From Rhodoluna sp. (GTDB lineage: Bacteria; Actinomycetota; Actinomycetes; Actinomycetales; Microbacteriaceae): a stretch of DNA of 64,000 nt. Each line of letters begins with the position of its first letter. The first letter of the stretch is position 1. Of this stretch, positions 48,792 through 58,155 are shown piece by piece. The stretch spans positions 260,387 to 324,386 of the forward strand of contig JAHEDR010000001.1 in NCBI GenBank assembly GCA_024641095.1, in the 5' to 3' direction. Both the position numbers and the translations under genes were made by a program. The notes under the pieces are model-generated. The model did no database searches, was not told where the DNA came from, and worked only from the letters and a program-made list of their open reading frames with translations.

Positions 48792-51700
48792 TTGTATCTC
48801 AAGAGCCTCACCCTAAAGGGATTTAAGTCCTTCGCCCAACCAACCACCTTTGCTTTTGAAAAAGGCGTGACCGCTGTTGTTGGTCCAAACGGTTCCGGAA
48901 AATCTAACGTTGTAGACGCGCTTGCCTGGGTAATGGGTGAGCAGGGTGCCAAGAGTCTTCGCGGTGGAAAGATGGAAGACGTCATCTTCGCAGGTACTTC
49001 TACCAAGGGTCCGCTTGGACGAGCAGAAGTAATTTTGACAATCGATAACTCCGATGGCGCTTTGCCGATTGAGTACGCAGAAGTCACAATTTCTAGAACG
49101 CTTTTCCGTAACGGCGGCAGCGAGTACGCAATTAACGGCGAGCCAGTTCGTTTGCTTGATGTTCAAGAACTTTTGAGCGACTCCGGTCTTGGTCGCGAGA
49201 TGCACGTAATCGTTGGTCAGGGTCAGCTTGACTCAGTGCTTCGTGCGACTCCTGAAGAGCGCCGTGGCTTCATCGAAGAAGCCGCCGGTATTTTGAAGCA
49301 CCGTCGCCGCAAAGAAAAAACCGAGCGCAAGCTTGAAGCGATGCAAACCAACCTGACTCGTCTAAACGACTTGGCCGGAGAAGTTCGTCGCCAGCTAAAG
49401 CCACTGAGCCAGCAGGCCGAGGTTGCTCGCGAGGCACAGGGAATTGCATCGGTTGTGCGCGACGCCAAGTCACGTCTTTTGGCTGCAGATATTTCAGAGT
49501 TGCACCGCGGACTCGAAGAGACTGCAAAGAGCGAGGCAGATCGCCGAGGCGAACGAAACATTCTGCAGACCTTGCTTGCAGAAAATACTGCACGACTAGG
49601 TCAGCTAGAAGCCGCACAGGTTTCAAGCGAGTTGGACCAGGCCAGAAACCTTTCTTACCAATTTGATTCACTAGCCGAGCGTCTACGTTCACTTCTTTCT
49701 ATTGCAAACCAGCGCGTAGCTCTTTTGAGTCAGCAGGCAGAAGTTGCCGGTGCTCAGCTTGACCCGGCTGCTCTGGACGCAGAAGCAGATCAGGCAAACG
49801 CAGCAGCCACCGAACTGACCGCAACCGTTGAAAAGCTAAAGGCGGCGCTTCACGAAGCAGAGCAGCAGCGCAGCGAAGCACGTGATGTTCTAGAAAAGTT
49901 TGACAACGAAGTTGCCGAGCAAAACGCACTCATCTCAAAGTTTGATCTTGATAAGGCACGCCTAGCTAACGAGGCTGCAGTTGCAGAATCAAAGCTTGTC
50001 AGCCTTCGCGGTGAAGTAGTTCGCCACGAGGGTGCTCTTGGTGAGGCTCGCGATCGCCACACTGCACGCAAAGCTGAATACGATGCTGAACAGCAACGTC
50101 AGCAACAGCAGAGCAACAGTGACAGTGCACTTGAAAACCGATACGAAGCTGCTCAAAAGGCAGTGTCTGAAGTTGCTACTCGCATTGAGTCACTTCGCGA
50201 TGCTGTGCACCAGGCAGAACGTGAACGTGACTCACTTGCTGCAAAGCGTTCGGCATTGAACCTAACTCTTGAGCAAAAAGACGGTGCTACTGAACTTAAC
50301 TCCGCTGGCCTAAGCGGTATTCGTGGTTTGGTTGCAACCCACATGAAAATCCAAAACGGATTTGAAGTTGCAATTGCTGCGGCGCTTGGTCCTTTGGCCG
50401 ATGCCTTGGTTGCAGACTCACGCGATGCGGGTCTTGCGGCTATTGAGCACCTCAAGCGCAACGACGGCGGTCGTGTAGAACTTATCGTTGCCGATGTAAA
50501 TGCAAACGGCCCGGCTGCAAAAATTCCAAACGTTGCTGGGGCACGTGCTGCCGCAGAAGTTGTGGAAGCACCAACCGGAATTCTGTCGCTGCTTTCTAAC
50601 GTTGTTATCGTTGACGACTTGGCCGCTGCTAGAAGCCTGTATTCTCGCGACCAGTCAACAACCAAGCTGGTTTTGATCACTCTTGATGGTGACGTACTTA
50701 CCGAGTCTGTAATTAGAGGTGGATCTTCATCTGCACCTTCAAAGCTTGAACTTGTAGCCGAGCGCGATGCTGCTGAAAAGCGTCTTGCTGAGGTTAATGA
50801 CCTAATCGACAAATCACAGTCGGAGCTTGCTCAGGCTCGTTCAACCGAGGAAGCTGCCAAGGCTTCTGAGAAGGAAGCACTTGCCGCGCTAAACGAGCAG
50901 GACGCAACTCTTGCTTCTAATGCCGAAAAGCTCGGGCGTTTGCGCGTAGCAGTTGAAGCATCGGAGGCCGAGCTTGAGCGTTTGGCAATGGTTGCCGAGA
51001 ACGCCAAGGTTGGCATTGATGCCGCTGAATCTGAACTCGCAGCCGCTGTAAGTGCACACGATGAGTTTGCTGCACAGGAGAGACCTGCACTTGATCTGGC
51101 TAACCGTCAGACCCTTGCCGACAACCTAGAACAAGAGCGTCAGCGCGAACTTGAGCTTCGTATTGAACTGGGCGCAGCCATTGAACGTGTTCGCGTTGAG
51201 CAAGAGCGTGCACAGGCACTTCGCAATCAAGTTTCTGAAGCCAAAGACGCGATCGAGCGCTCGAAGGCGGCGGCCGCTGCGCAACAGCGCCAGCTTGCAT
51301 CTGCAAAGCGTGTTCTAAATGTTCTTCCGGCTTTGATGAATGCAGTCGCAGAGAGTGCATCGCAGGCAAAGTTCAAACTTCACGAACTTGAATCACAGCG
51401 CCAGAACCAAAACACCGAGTTGGTTAAGTTGCGCGGCGAGACTGCTGAGATTCAGATGAAGTTATCGGGTCTAACTCAGAGCGTTCACGACATGGAACTT
51501 GCAAACCACGAGAAGCGTTTGACTCTAGCCAACTTGGTTACTCGTGCGAGTGAAGAGCTTGGTCTTGAGCAAAATATTTTGCTTGAAGAGTACGGCCCAG
51601 AGATTCCAATTCCAGACGAAGAAGCCGAAGGCGGATTCAAGCCATTCGTGCGTGAAGAGCAGCAGAAGCGTCTAAAAGATGCCGAGCGTTTGTTCGACAA

Positions 51701-52304
51701 GCTGGGCAAGGTCAACCCACTTGCGCTTGAGGAGTTTGCCGCACTTGAGCAGCGTCACAAGTTCCTGACCGAGCAGCTTGCCGACCTTACTCAAACAAGA
51801 AAAGACTTGTTGCAAATCATTGAAGACCTTGACGTCAAGATGCAAACCATTTTTGGTGATGCATTCGAAGACACTCGTAAGGCATTCGAAAAGGTGTTCC
51901 CAGTCTTGTTCCCTGGTGGTTCTGGTTCTATCTTCCTAACCGATCCAGATAATCTTTTGACCACCGGACTTGAAGTAACTGTTAAGCCCGCTGGTAAGCG
52001 CATTGAACGTCTTTCATTGCTTTCAGGTGGTGAGCGATCGTTGGCAGCTGTGGCACTTATGGTTGCAATTTTCAAGGCGCGCCCTTCACCGTTCTACGTA
52101 ATGGATGAGGTTGAGGCTGCGCTGGACGATGCAAACCTTGGACGCTTGCTTCAAATATTCGAAGATCTGCGCTCAAGCTCGCAGCTAATCATCATTACTC
52201 ACCAGAAGCGCACCATGGAAATCGCTGATGCGCTTTACGGTGTTTCAATGCGCCAAGATGGTGTTTCTGCTGTGGTTGGCCAGCGCTTAGCCGAAAAGGA
52301 ATAG
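48792..52304 (+). CDS. smc: Chromosome segregation protein SMC
   Basis: LYLKSLTLKGFKSFAQPTTFAFEKGVTAVVGPNGSGKSNVVDA, C-terminal LLSGGERSLAAVALMVA; TTG start at 48792 with GGGGGAG SD. Confidence 0.96.
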   Translation: MYLKSLTLKGFKSFAQPTTFAFEKGVTAVVGPNGSGKSNVVDALAWVMGEQGAKSLRGGKMEDVIFAGTSTKGPLGRAEVILTIDNSDGALPIEYAEVTISRTLFRNGGSEYAINGEPVRLLDVQELLSDSGLGREMHVIVGQGQLDSVLRATPEERRGFIEEAAGILKHRRRKEKTERKLEAMQTNLTRLNDLAGEVRRQLKPLSQQAEVAREAQGIASVVRDAKSRLLAADISELHRGLEETAKSEADRRGERNILQTLLAENTARLGQLEAAQVSSELDQARNLSYQFDSLAERLRSLLSIANQRVALLSQQAEVAGAQLDPAALDAEADQANAAATELTATVEKLKAALHEAEQQRSEARDVLEKFDNEVAEQNALISKFDLDKARLANEAAVAESKLVSLRGEVVRHEGALGEARDRHTARKAEYDAEQQRQQQQSNSDSALENRYEAAQKAVSEVATRIESLRDAVHQAERERDSLAAKRSALNLTLEQKDGATELNSAGLSGIRGLVATHMKIQNGFEVAIAAALGPLADALVADSRDAGLAAIEHLKRNDGGRVELIVADVNANGPAAKIPNVAGARAAAEVVEAPTGILSLLSNVVIVDDLAAARSLYSRDQSTTKLVLITLDGDVLTESVIRGGSSSAPSKLELVAERDAAEKRLAEVNDLIDKSQSELAQARSTEEAAKASEKEALAALNEQDATLASNAEKLGRLRVAVEASEAELERLAMVAENAKVGIDAAESELAAAVSAHDEFAAQERPALDLANRQTLADNLEQERQRELELRIELGAAIERVRVEQERAQALRNQVSEAKDAIERSKAAAAAQQRQLASAKRVLNVLPALMNAVAESASQAKFKLHELESQRQNQNTELVKLRGETAEIQMKLSGLTQSVHDMELANHEKRLTLANLVTRASEELGLEQNILLEEYGPEIPIPDEEAEGGFKPFVREEQQKRLKDAERLFDKLGKVNPLALEEFAALEQRHKFLTEQLADLTQTRKDLLQIIEDLDVKMQTIFGDAFEDTRKAFEKVFPVLFPGGSGSIFLTDPDNLLTTGLEVTVKPAGKRIERLSLLSGGERSLAAVALMVAIFKARPSPFYVMDEVEAALDDANLGRLLQIFEDLRSSSQLIIITHQKRTMEIADALYGVSMRQDGVSAVVGQRLAEKE

Positions 52305-52306
52305 AC

Positions 52307-53356
52307 GTGGCTTTCCAATTCTGGAAGCGCAAGCGGCAAGAACCTGCCGCGGTTGAAGTTGTTGAGCAACCGGCTCAAAATGATATCTCCGTTGATGTGA
52401 ACGCAACTTCAGCGACCACCACTTCATCTCCTTCGGTTTCCTCCTCAGAATTGGAAGCCATCGTTCTGCCACAGCGCAGTGCAAGAAAAGGTATTCGCTC
52501 ACTTTTTAGTCGCATCAAGTTTGATTTGGAAAATCTTGAAGATCTAGAAGACACCTTGATTCAAGCTGACTTTGGTGTGGATGCATCGGCAGCAATCGTT
52601 GCTTCGGTAAAAGAGATTGCCAAGAAGACTTCTGCCAAGAAGACTTCTGCCAAGACAGAAGACGACCTCAAAAAGATTTTGGTTGAGGTGCTTACTCAGA
52701 ACCTTGAAAACAAGGACAAGGCTCTGAACCTGAGCGACGGAAACACACCGTACGTTTTGTTGGTAGTAGGTGTAAACGGCGTTGGCAAGACCACAACCAT
52801 CGGCAAGCTTTCAAAATGGCTAGTTCAAGGTGGCTTCCAAGTCATGATAGGCGCGGCCGATACCTTCCGTGCTGCGGCAGTTGATCAGGTAGCTACCTGG
52901 GCAGAACGTGCCGGTGCAAACCTAATTCGCCCAAAGACCGAGGGGCAGGATCCTGCATCGGTTGCCTTTGAAGCTACCGAAGCGGCCGTCAATTCAGGTG
53001 CGGACGTTTTGATTATTGATACCGCTGGTCGCTTGCAAAATAAAGCAGACCTAATGCACGAACTAGACAAGATTCGTAGAGTGGTGGAGAAGCAGGCCAA
53101 GATTGCCGAAGTGCTTTTGGTAATTGATGCAACCACCGGGCAAAACGGTCTAGCTCAAGCCAAAGCCTTTGCTGAGGTCGCCAAGGTAACCGGTGTGGTG
53201 CTTACAAAACTTGATGGCACTGCCAAGGGCGGAATCGTTTATTCAATTCAGCAAGAGTTGGGTATTCCCGTAAAACTTGTTGGTGTTGGAGAAGGTATCG
53301 ATGATTTTTCATTCTTTGATGCACAGGAATTTGCTAAAGGCCTAGTTGGGCAATAG
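52307..53356 (+). CDS. ftsY: Signal recognition particle receptor FtsY
   Basis: VVGVNGVGKTTTIGKL, DTAGRLQNKADLM, TKLDGTAKGG. Confidence 0.96.
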   Translation: MAFQFWKRKRQEPAAVEVVEQPAQNDISVDVNATSATTTSSPSVSSSELEAIVLPQRSARKGIRSLFSRIKFDLENLEDLEDTLIQADFGVDASAAIVASVKEIAKKTSAKKTSAKTEDDLKKILVEVLTQNLENKDKALNLSDGNTPYVLLVVGVNGVGKTTTIGKLSKWLVQGGFQVMIGAADTFRAAAVDQVATWAERAGANLIRPKTEGQDPASVAFEATEAAVNSGADVLIIDTAGRLQNKADLMHELDKIRRVVEKQAKIAEVLLVIDATTGQNGLAQAKAFAEVAKVTGVVLTKLDGTAKGGIVYSIQQELGIPVKLVGVGEGIDDFSFFDAQEFAKGLVGQ

Positions 53357-53361
53357 GGATA

Positions 53362-54873
53362 GTGATGTTTGGAAATCTTTCTGATCGACTAATAGAGACA
53401 TTCAAGAACCTTCGAAGCAAGGGCAAGCTAAGCCCTGCCGATATTGACGCAACCCTTCGCGAGATTCGCCGCGCTCTACTCGAGGCTGACGTTGCCCTTG
53501 AGGTAGTAAAGAATTTCACCATGGCCGTTCGCGATCGCGCGCTTGGTGATGAAGTATCTAAAGCGCTGAACCCAGCCCAGCAGGTTGTTCAAATCGTAAA
53601 TGAAGAACTAGTAAAGATTCTTGGTGGCGAGCAGCGCAAGCTTTCATTTGCAAAGACAGCACCAACCGTAATTATGCTTGCCGGTCTGCAGGGTTCGGGT
53701 AAAACAACTCTTGCCGGAAAACTTGCCAAGTGGTTGAAGGATCAGGGACAGACTCCAATTCTTGTTGCTGCCGATCTACAGCGCCCTAATGCTGTAAATC
53801 AATTACAGGTTGTTGGTGAGCGCATTGATGTTCCGGTTTTTGCACCCGAACCTGGCAACGGTGTTGGTAACCCGGTAAGCGTTGCAAAAGACTCAATCAA
53901 GCACGCCAAGCAAAAGATGTTCAGCGTCGTAATTGTTGACACCGCTGGTCGTTTGGGTATCGATGAAGAATTGATGACCCAGGCTAAGGACATCCGAAAG
54001 GCCGTTGACCCTGACGAGGTTCTATTCGTAATCGACTCCATGATTGGTCAAGATGCCGTCAACGTGGCAAAGGCCTTCGATGATGGTGTTGGAATCACCG
54101 GTGTCGTACTTACCAAGCTTGATGGTGATGCTCGCGGTGGTGCGGCGCTATCGGTTGCTTCTGTAACTGGTAAGCCAATTTTGTTTGCCTCAAACGGCGA
54201 GGGCATGGATGCCTTTGAACCGTTCTACCCAGACCGCATGGCAAGCCGCATTCTTGACATGGGTGACGTGCTCACTCTGATTGAGCAGACTCAGAAGAAC
54301 TTTGATGAGGCCGAGGCTCGCGCAATGGCCGAGAAGTTGGCCAAAGACACCTTCACACTTGAAGACTTTTTAGATCAGATGCAGCAGCTCAAGAAGATGG
54401 GCTCGCTGAAGAGCATGCTGGCAATGATGCCGGGTGCCGCTCAAATGAGGAATCAGCTGGAAAACTTCGATGAGCGCGAGATTGACCGCACGGAGGCAAT
54501 CATTCGCTCAATGACCCCGGCCGAGCGTCGCCAGCCAAAACTTCTAAATGGTTCTCGCCGTTCTCGTATCGCCAAGGGTTCGGGCATGACCGTCACCGAT
54601 GTGAACTCGCTGGTCAATCGTTTTGAGCAAGCCGCCAAGATGATGAAGACCGTGGCCAAGGGCGGAGTGCCTCAGATGCCAGGAATGCCGGGAATGCCTG
54701 GCATGGGTGTGGGATTCGCGGGCGGCAAGGCCAAGTCCAAAGGCAAGGACAAAAAGGGCTCAAAGTCAGGTAATCCGGCCAAGCGCGCTGCCGAGGAGGC
54801 CGCTCGCGCCTTGGGTCAGAAGCCAGGCGAGGCGCCATCGGGTTCCGGTTCAGCATTTGGCCTGGGCAAGTAA
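53362..54873 (+). CDS. ffh: Signal recognition particle protein Ffh
   Basis: GLQGSGKTTLAGKLA, TKLDGDARGGAALS, M-domain with MPGMPGMPGM. Confidence 0.96.
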   Translation: MMFGNLSDRLIETFKNLRSKGKLSPADIDATLREIRRALLEADVALEVVKNFTMAVRDRALGDEVSKALNPAQQVVQIVNEELVKILGGEQRKLSFAKTAPTVIMLAGLQGSGKTTLAGKLAKWLKDQGQTPILVAADLQRPNAVNQLQVVGERIDVPVFAPEPGNGVGNPVSVAKDSIKHAKQKMFSVVIVDTAGRLGIDEELMTQAKDIRKAVDPDEVLFVIDSMIGQDAVNVAKAFDDGVGITGVVLTKLDGDARGGAALSVASVTGKPILFASNGEGMDAFEPFYPDRMASRILDMGDVLTLIEQTQKNFDEAEARAMAEKLAKDTFTLEDFLDQMQQLKKMGSLKSMLAMMPGAAQMRNQLENFDEREIDRTEAIIRSMTPAERRQPKLLNGSRRSRIAKGSGMTVTDVNSLVNRFEQAAKMMKTVAKGGVPQMPGMPGMPGMGVGFAGGKAKSKGKDKKGSKSGNPAKRAAEEAARALGQKPGEAPSGSGSAFGLGK

Positions 54874-54919
54874 AGCCCAACTGACTAGCGCCACGCCCGA
54901 TTTTCTGGCAGAATAGAGC

Positions 54920-54962
54920 GGTTGTCGCCGTTTGACCCTCTAACCAAACGATTACGACAACC
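54920..54962 (+). promoter_or_regulatory. Bulged stem-loop in rpsP leader
   Basis: GGTTGTCG-c-CGTTTG-accctctaac-CAAACG-atta-CGACAACC; two perfectly complementary nested arms (8 + 6 bp). Confidence 0.65.
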
Positions 54963-55042
54963 CACAGAGCTTTTTCTTCCGAGTGTGCCCCCACGCTCAC
55001 GGTAGATCGTTCGCCTCAATACGAATAATCAGGAGCAATACG

Positions 55043-55600
55043 TTGGCTGTAAAAATCCGCCTAGCACGTCACGGAAAAATCCGTACCCCGCACTACCGCA
55101 TCGTTGTGGCTGACTCACGTACACACCGTGATGGTCGCGTGATCGAAGAAATCGGTCGTTACGTACCGACCAACAACCCATCAATCATTGAAGTTAACTC
55201 TGAGCGCGCTCAGTACTGGCTTGGCGTTGGCGCACAGCCAACCGAGCAGGTTGCAGTTCTTCTAAAGCTGACTGGTGACTACCAGGCATCAAAGGGTGAC
55301 AAGAACGCGAAGAACACCGTAAAGCTTGCAGAGCCTAAGGCAGAGTTCGTAATCGACACCAAGAAGAAGACCGTACTTGTTCCTAAGGAGCAGGTTGCTG
55401 CAAAGAAGGCTGCTCCAGCTGAGGCTGAAGCTGCAACTCCTGCAGAAGACGTAATTTCAGAGGCTGCAGATGCAGCTGACGAAGCAGTTGCATCAGTTGA
55501 AGATGCAGTTGCCGCAGAAGAGACTCCAGAAGCTCCAGCCGCTGAAGAAGCAGCTGTAGTTGAGGAAGCTCCTGCTGCAGAAGCAACAGAAGAGGCTTAA
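55043..55600 (+). CDS. rpsP: 30S ribosomal protein S16 with acidic C-terminal extension
   Basis: [45 protein letters not shown] start with aggagc SD. Confidence 0.96.
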   Translation: MAVKIRLARHGKIRTPHYRIVVADSRTHRDGRVIEEIGRYVPTNNPSIIEVNSERAQYWLGVGAQPTEQVAVLLKLTGDYQASKGDKNAKNTVKLAEPKAEFVIDTKKKTVLVPKEQVAAKKAAPAEAEAATPAEDVISEAADAADEAVASVEDAVAAEETPEAPAAEEAAVVEEAPAAEATEEA

Positions 55601-55603
55601 TAA

Positions 55604-55840
55604 GTGCTAGCCGCTGCGCTCGAACACCTAGTTAAAGGCATCGTCGATAATCCCGACGACGCTAACGTGACTGCACGCACAACCTCGCGAGGAGACTTGC
55701 TTGAGGTTCACGTGCACCCAGATGACCTGGGTCGTGTGATCGGGCGCAATGGCCGCACCGCCAAAGCACTGCGCACTGTCGTGAATGCTCTTGCCGATGG
55801 CAAGAAGGTACGCGTAGACGTGGTGGATACCGATTTCTAG
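55604..55840 (+). CDS. KH domain RNA-binding protein (KhpA)
   Basis: VHPDDLGRVIGRNGRTAKALRTVV; between rpsP and rimM. Confidence 0.94.
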   Translation: MLAAALEHLVKGIVDNPDDANVTARTTSRGDLLEVHVHPDDLGRVIGRNGRTAKALRTVVNALADGKKVRVDVVDTDF

Positions 55841-56375
55841 TAAGACCACGCTCCGAGTTGGCCGTTTGGTCAAGGCCCACGGCCTAAAGGGAGCGTTCAA
55901 ACTCGAGCTGTACACCGATAGTCCTGAAACTAGATTCAAGACTGGTGCAGTTCTAACTCTTCAGGTTCCCGAAACTTCTCCTTGGTTTGGTAAAACCGTT
56001 TCTGTAAAAGAACTTCGCTATTACAACGCAGCACCGGTTCTTTTTCTGAATGAAGTAGACGACCGCAATGCAGCCGACACTTTGGTAAAAGCAATCCTTT
56101 TGGTTGACGCCGATCTTGAAGCGCTGCCAGAAGAACCAGACGCTTGGTACGACCACCAGTTGGTTGGCCTAAAAATCATTCGCGACGGAATTGAAGTTGG
56201 AAAGGTAGTTCGTGTTGAACACCTTCCAGCCCAGGATTGCCTTGCGATTGAGACCGCATCGGGTGAAGTCTTAATGCCTTTTATCAAGGCATTCGCACCA
56301 ACTGTTGACATCGCAAAGGGCGAAATCACAGTGACGCCTCCGGGTGGTCTCTTCGAAGAACTACCAGAGGAATAA
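55833..56375 (+). CDS. rimM: Ribosome maturation factor RimM (start uncertain: ATT 55833 or TTG 55866)
   Basis: TTLRVGRLVKAHGLKGAFKLELYTD in frame upstream of the first canonical start; C-term FIKAFAPTVDIAKGEITVTPPGGLFEE. Confidence 0.9.
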   Translation: MSSKTTLRVGRLVKAHGLKGAFKLELYTDSPETRFKTGAVLTLQVPETSPWFGKTVSVKELRYYNAAPVLFLNEVDDRNAADTLVKAILLVDADLEALPEEPDAWYDHQLVGLKIIRDGIEVGKVVRVEHLPAQDCLAIETASGEVLMPFIKAFAPTVDIAKGEITVTPPGGLFEELPEE

Positions 56376-56377
56376 AA

Positions 56378-57187
56378 ATGCGCATCGATCTAGCACTGGT
56401 AGAACGTGGCCTAGCAAGATCTAGAAATCACGCATCTTCTTTGGTGGAATCTGATCGAGTTCTGGTTAATGGCAAGGCGGCACGCAAGTCATCACAGAAC
56501 GTTGAAGAAACCGACAAGATTTCAGTTCTCGAAGCAATCGACTACGTTTCACGCGCCGGCCACAAACTAGCCAAGGCGCTTGATGTTTTCACCGAAATTG
56601 ATTTGGTTGGCAATACCGCGCTTGATGTTGGTGCCTCTACGGGTGGCTTCACAGACGTTCTTTTGCGCAGGGGAGTTGCCAAGGTCTTTGCTATTGACGT
56701 GGGCCACGAGCAAATGGTAGAGCAACTCTTTGAGCACCCAAAGGTTATTTGCGTTGAAGGCTTCAACGCTCGCGAACTCAGCCCAGAAACACTTGCTGAA
56801 AAAACTGGAATTCCACAATCTCTTATAAACATCGATATTGTCGTTGCAGATCTATCTTTCATCTCTTTGACTTTGGTCCTCAAGCAAATGCTTTCGGTTG
56901 CTCCAAATGCCGATTTCGTGTTGCTGGTAAAGCCACAGTTTGAGGTTGGCAAGCAATCGCTGAGTGCTCACGGATTGGTGAATGACCACAATCTTCGAGC
57001 CGGTGCCATTAAGCAGGTTGTTGACGAGGCTGCCTCGCTTGGCCTTGGAATTCGCGGTCTTGAGCGCTCCGAACTGCCTGGTACTCACGGAAACATCGAG
57101 TATGTTCTGTGGATTAGTCCAAAAGAGCTGCCAAATCAGTCAAAATGGACAGACAGGATTGAATCGGTAGCGAAGGAGACCAAATGA
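56378..57187 (+). CDS. tlyA: TlyA family rRNA (cytidine-2'-O)-methyltransferase / putative hemolysin
   Basis: S4 domain MRIDLALVERGLARSRNHASSLVESDRVLVNG, ALDVGASTGGFTDVLLRRGV. Confidence 0.94.
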   Translation: MRIDLALVERGLARSRNHASSLVESDRVLVNGKAARKSSQNVEETDKISVLEAIDYVSRAGHKLAKALDVFTEIDLVGNTALDVGASTGGFTDVLLRRGVAKVFAIDVGHEQMVEQLFEHPKVICVEGFNARELSPETLAEKTGIPQSLINIDIVVADLSFISLTLVLKQMLSVAPNADFVLLVKPQFEVGKQSLSAHGLVNDHNLRAGAIKQVVDEAASLGLGIRGLERSELPGTHGNIEYVLWISPKELPNQSKWTDRIESVAKETK

Positions 57188-58140
57188 GCCAGCCAGCTTC
57201 AAGCGGCGCTTCTCGCTTTGTGCTCGTTGTTGCCCATACCGCTCGTAAAGATGCGGTTGCTGCTGCTCAGGTTGCCATTGAACAACTTCACGCAGCCGGA
57301 ATCGTTCCGGTGCTCACCGAATCAGACCTAGCCGATTTCAAGAAACACGTAAACGATCAGGTTTTGCCAGCAACCGCAATTGATCATGTGAAGACTCTTG
57401 AGGTTGATTGCAAAATGTCCGAACTTGAACTTGTTGTTGTGCTTGGCGGCGACGGCACCATTCTTAAAGCTGCCGAAGTCGTTCGCGAACAATCCATTCC
57501 GCTTATGGGCATCAACTTGGGTCACGTAGGTTTCCTAGCGGAGTCTGAACGCGAGGAATTTGCCGAGGCGGTGCACCGCGTGTTAGATCGCGATTACGAA
57601 ATTCGCGAGCGTCTAACTTTGGATGTAGCGGTAATCGTTGACGGCAAAGAAGTCTTTAAAACTTGGGCGTTAAATGAAGCAACCGTAGAGAAAAGCGCAC
57701 GAGAGCGCATGCTAGAAGTTGTTCTTGAAGTTGAGGGCAACCCGCTTTCAAGTTTTGGTTGCGATGGCATTGTGATGTCTACCCCAACCGGTTCAACCGC
57801 TTACGCATTTTCTGCAGGTGGCCCGGTGGTTTGGCCATCGGTTGATGCCTTGTTGGTTGTGCCACTAAGTGCACACGCACTTTTTGCCCGCCCTCTAGTT
57901 ATTAAGCCAGATGCCAAGGTTGCGGTTGAAGTTCTTCAGCGCAGCGCAGGCCACGGTGTGCTTTGGTGTGATGGTCGCCGCAGCTGGGAGCTACCTCCTG
58001 GTGCGCGCGTTGAGGTAACTAAGTCTGCAACTCCTGTGAAGCTAGCAAGATTGCGTAAGAGCACTTTCACAAACCGTCTTGTAAAGAAGTTCGCGTTGCC
58101 GGTTGACGGTTGGCGCGGCACCGACGACGCACAGAAATAA
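57184..58140 (+). CDS. nadK: NAD kinase
   Basis: VVLGGDGTILKAAE, INLGHVGFLAE, TPTGSTAYAFSAGGPVV. Confidence 0.96.
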   Translation: MSQPASSGASRFVLVVAHTARKDAVAAAQVAIEQLHAAGIVPVLTESDLADFKKHVNDQVLPATAIDHVKTLEVDCKMSELELVVVLGGDGTILKAAEVVREQSIPLMGINLGHVGFLAESEREEFAEAVHRVLDRDYEIRERLTLDVAVIVDGKEVFKTWALNEATVEKSARERMLEVVLEVEGNPLSSFGCDGIVMSTPTGSTAYAFSAGGPVVWPSVDALLVVPLSAHALFARPLVIKPDAKVAVEVLQRSAGHGVLWCDGRRSWELPPGARVEVTKSATPVKLARLRKSTFTNRLVKKFALPVDGWRGTDDAQK

Positions 58141-58155
58141 GTTGCGGGCATAAAC

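Noticed and set aside
50153-50812. 219-aa minus-strand ORF
   Set aside because: Antisense to the smc coiled-coil/hinge coding sequence; low-complexity Ser/Ala/Arg composition typical of a shadow ORF.
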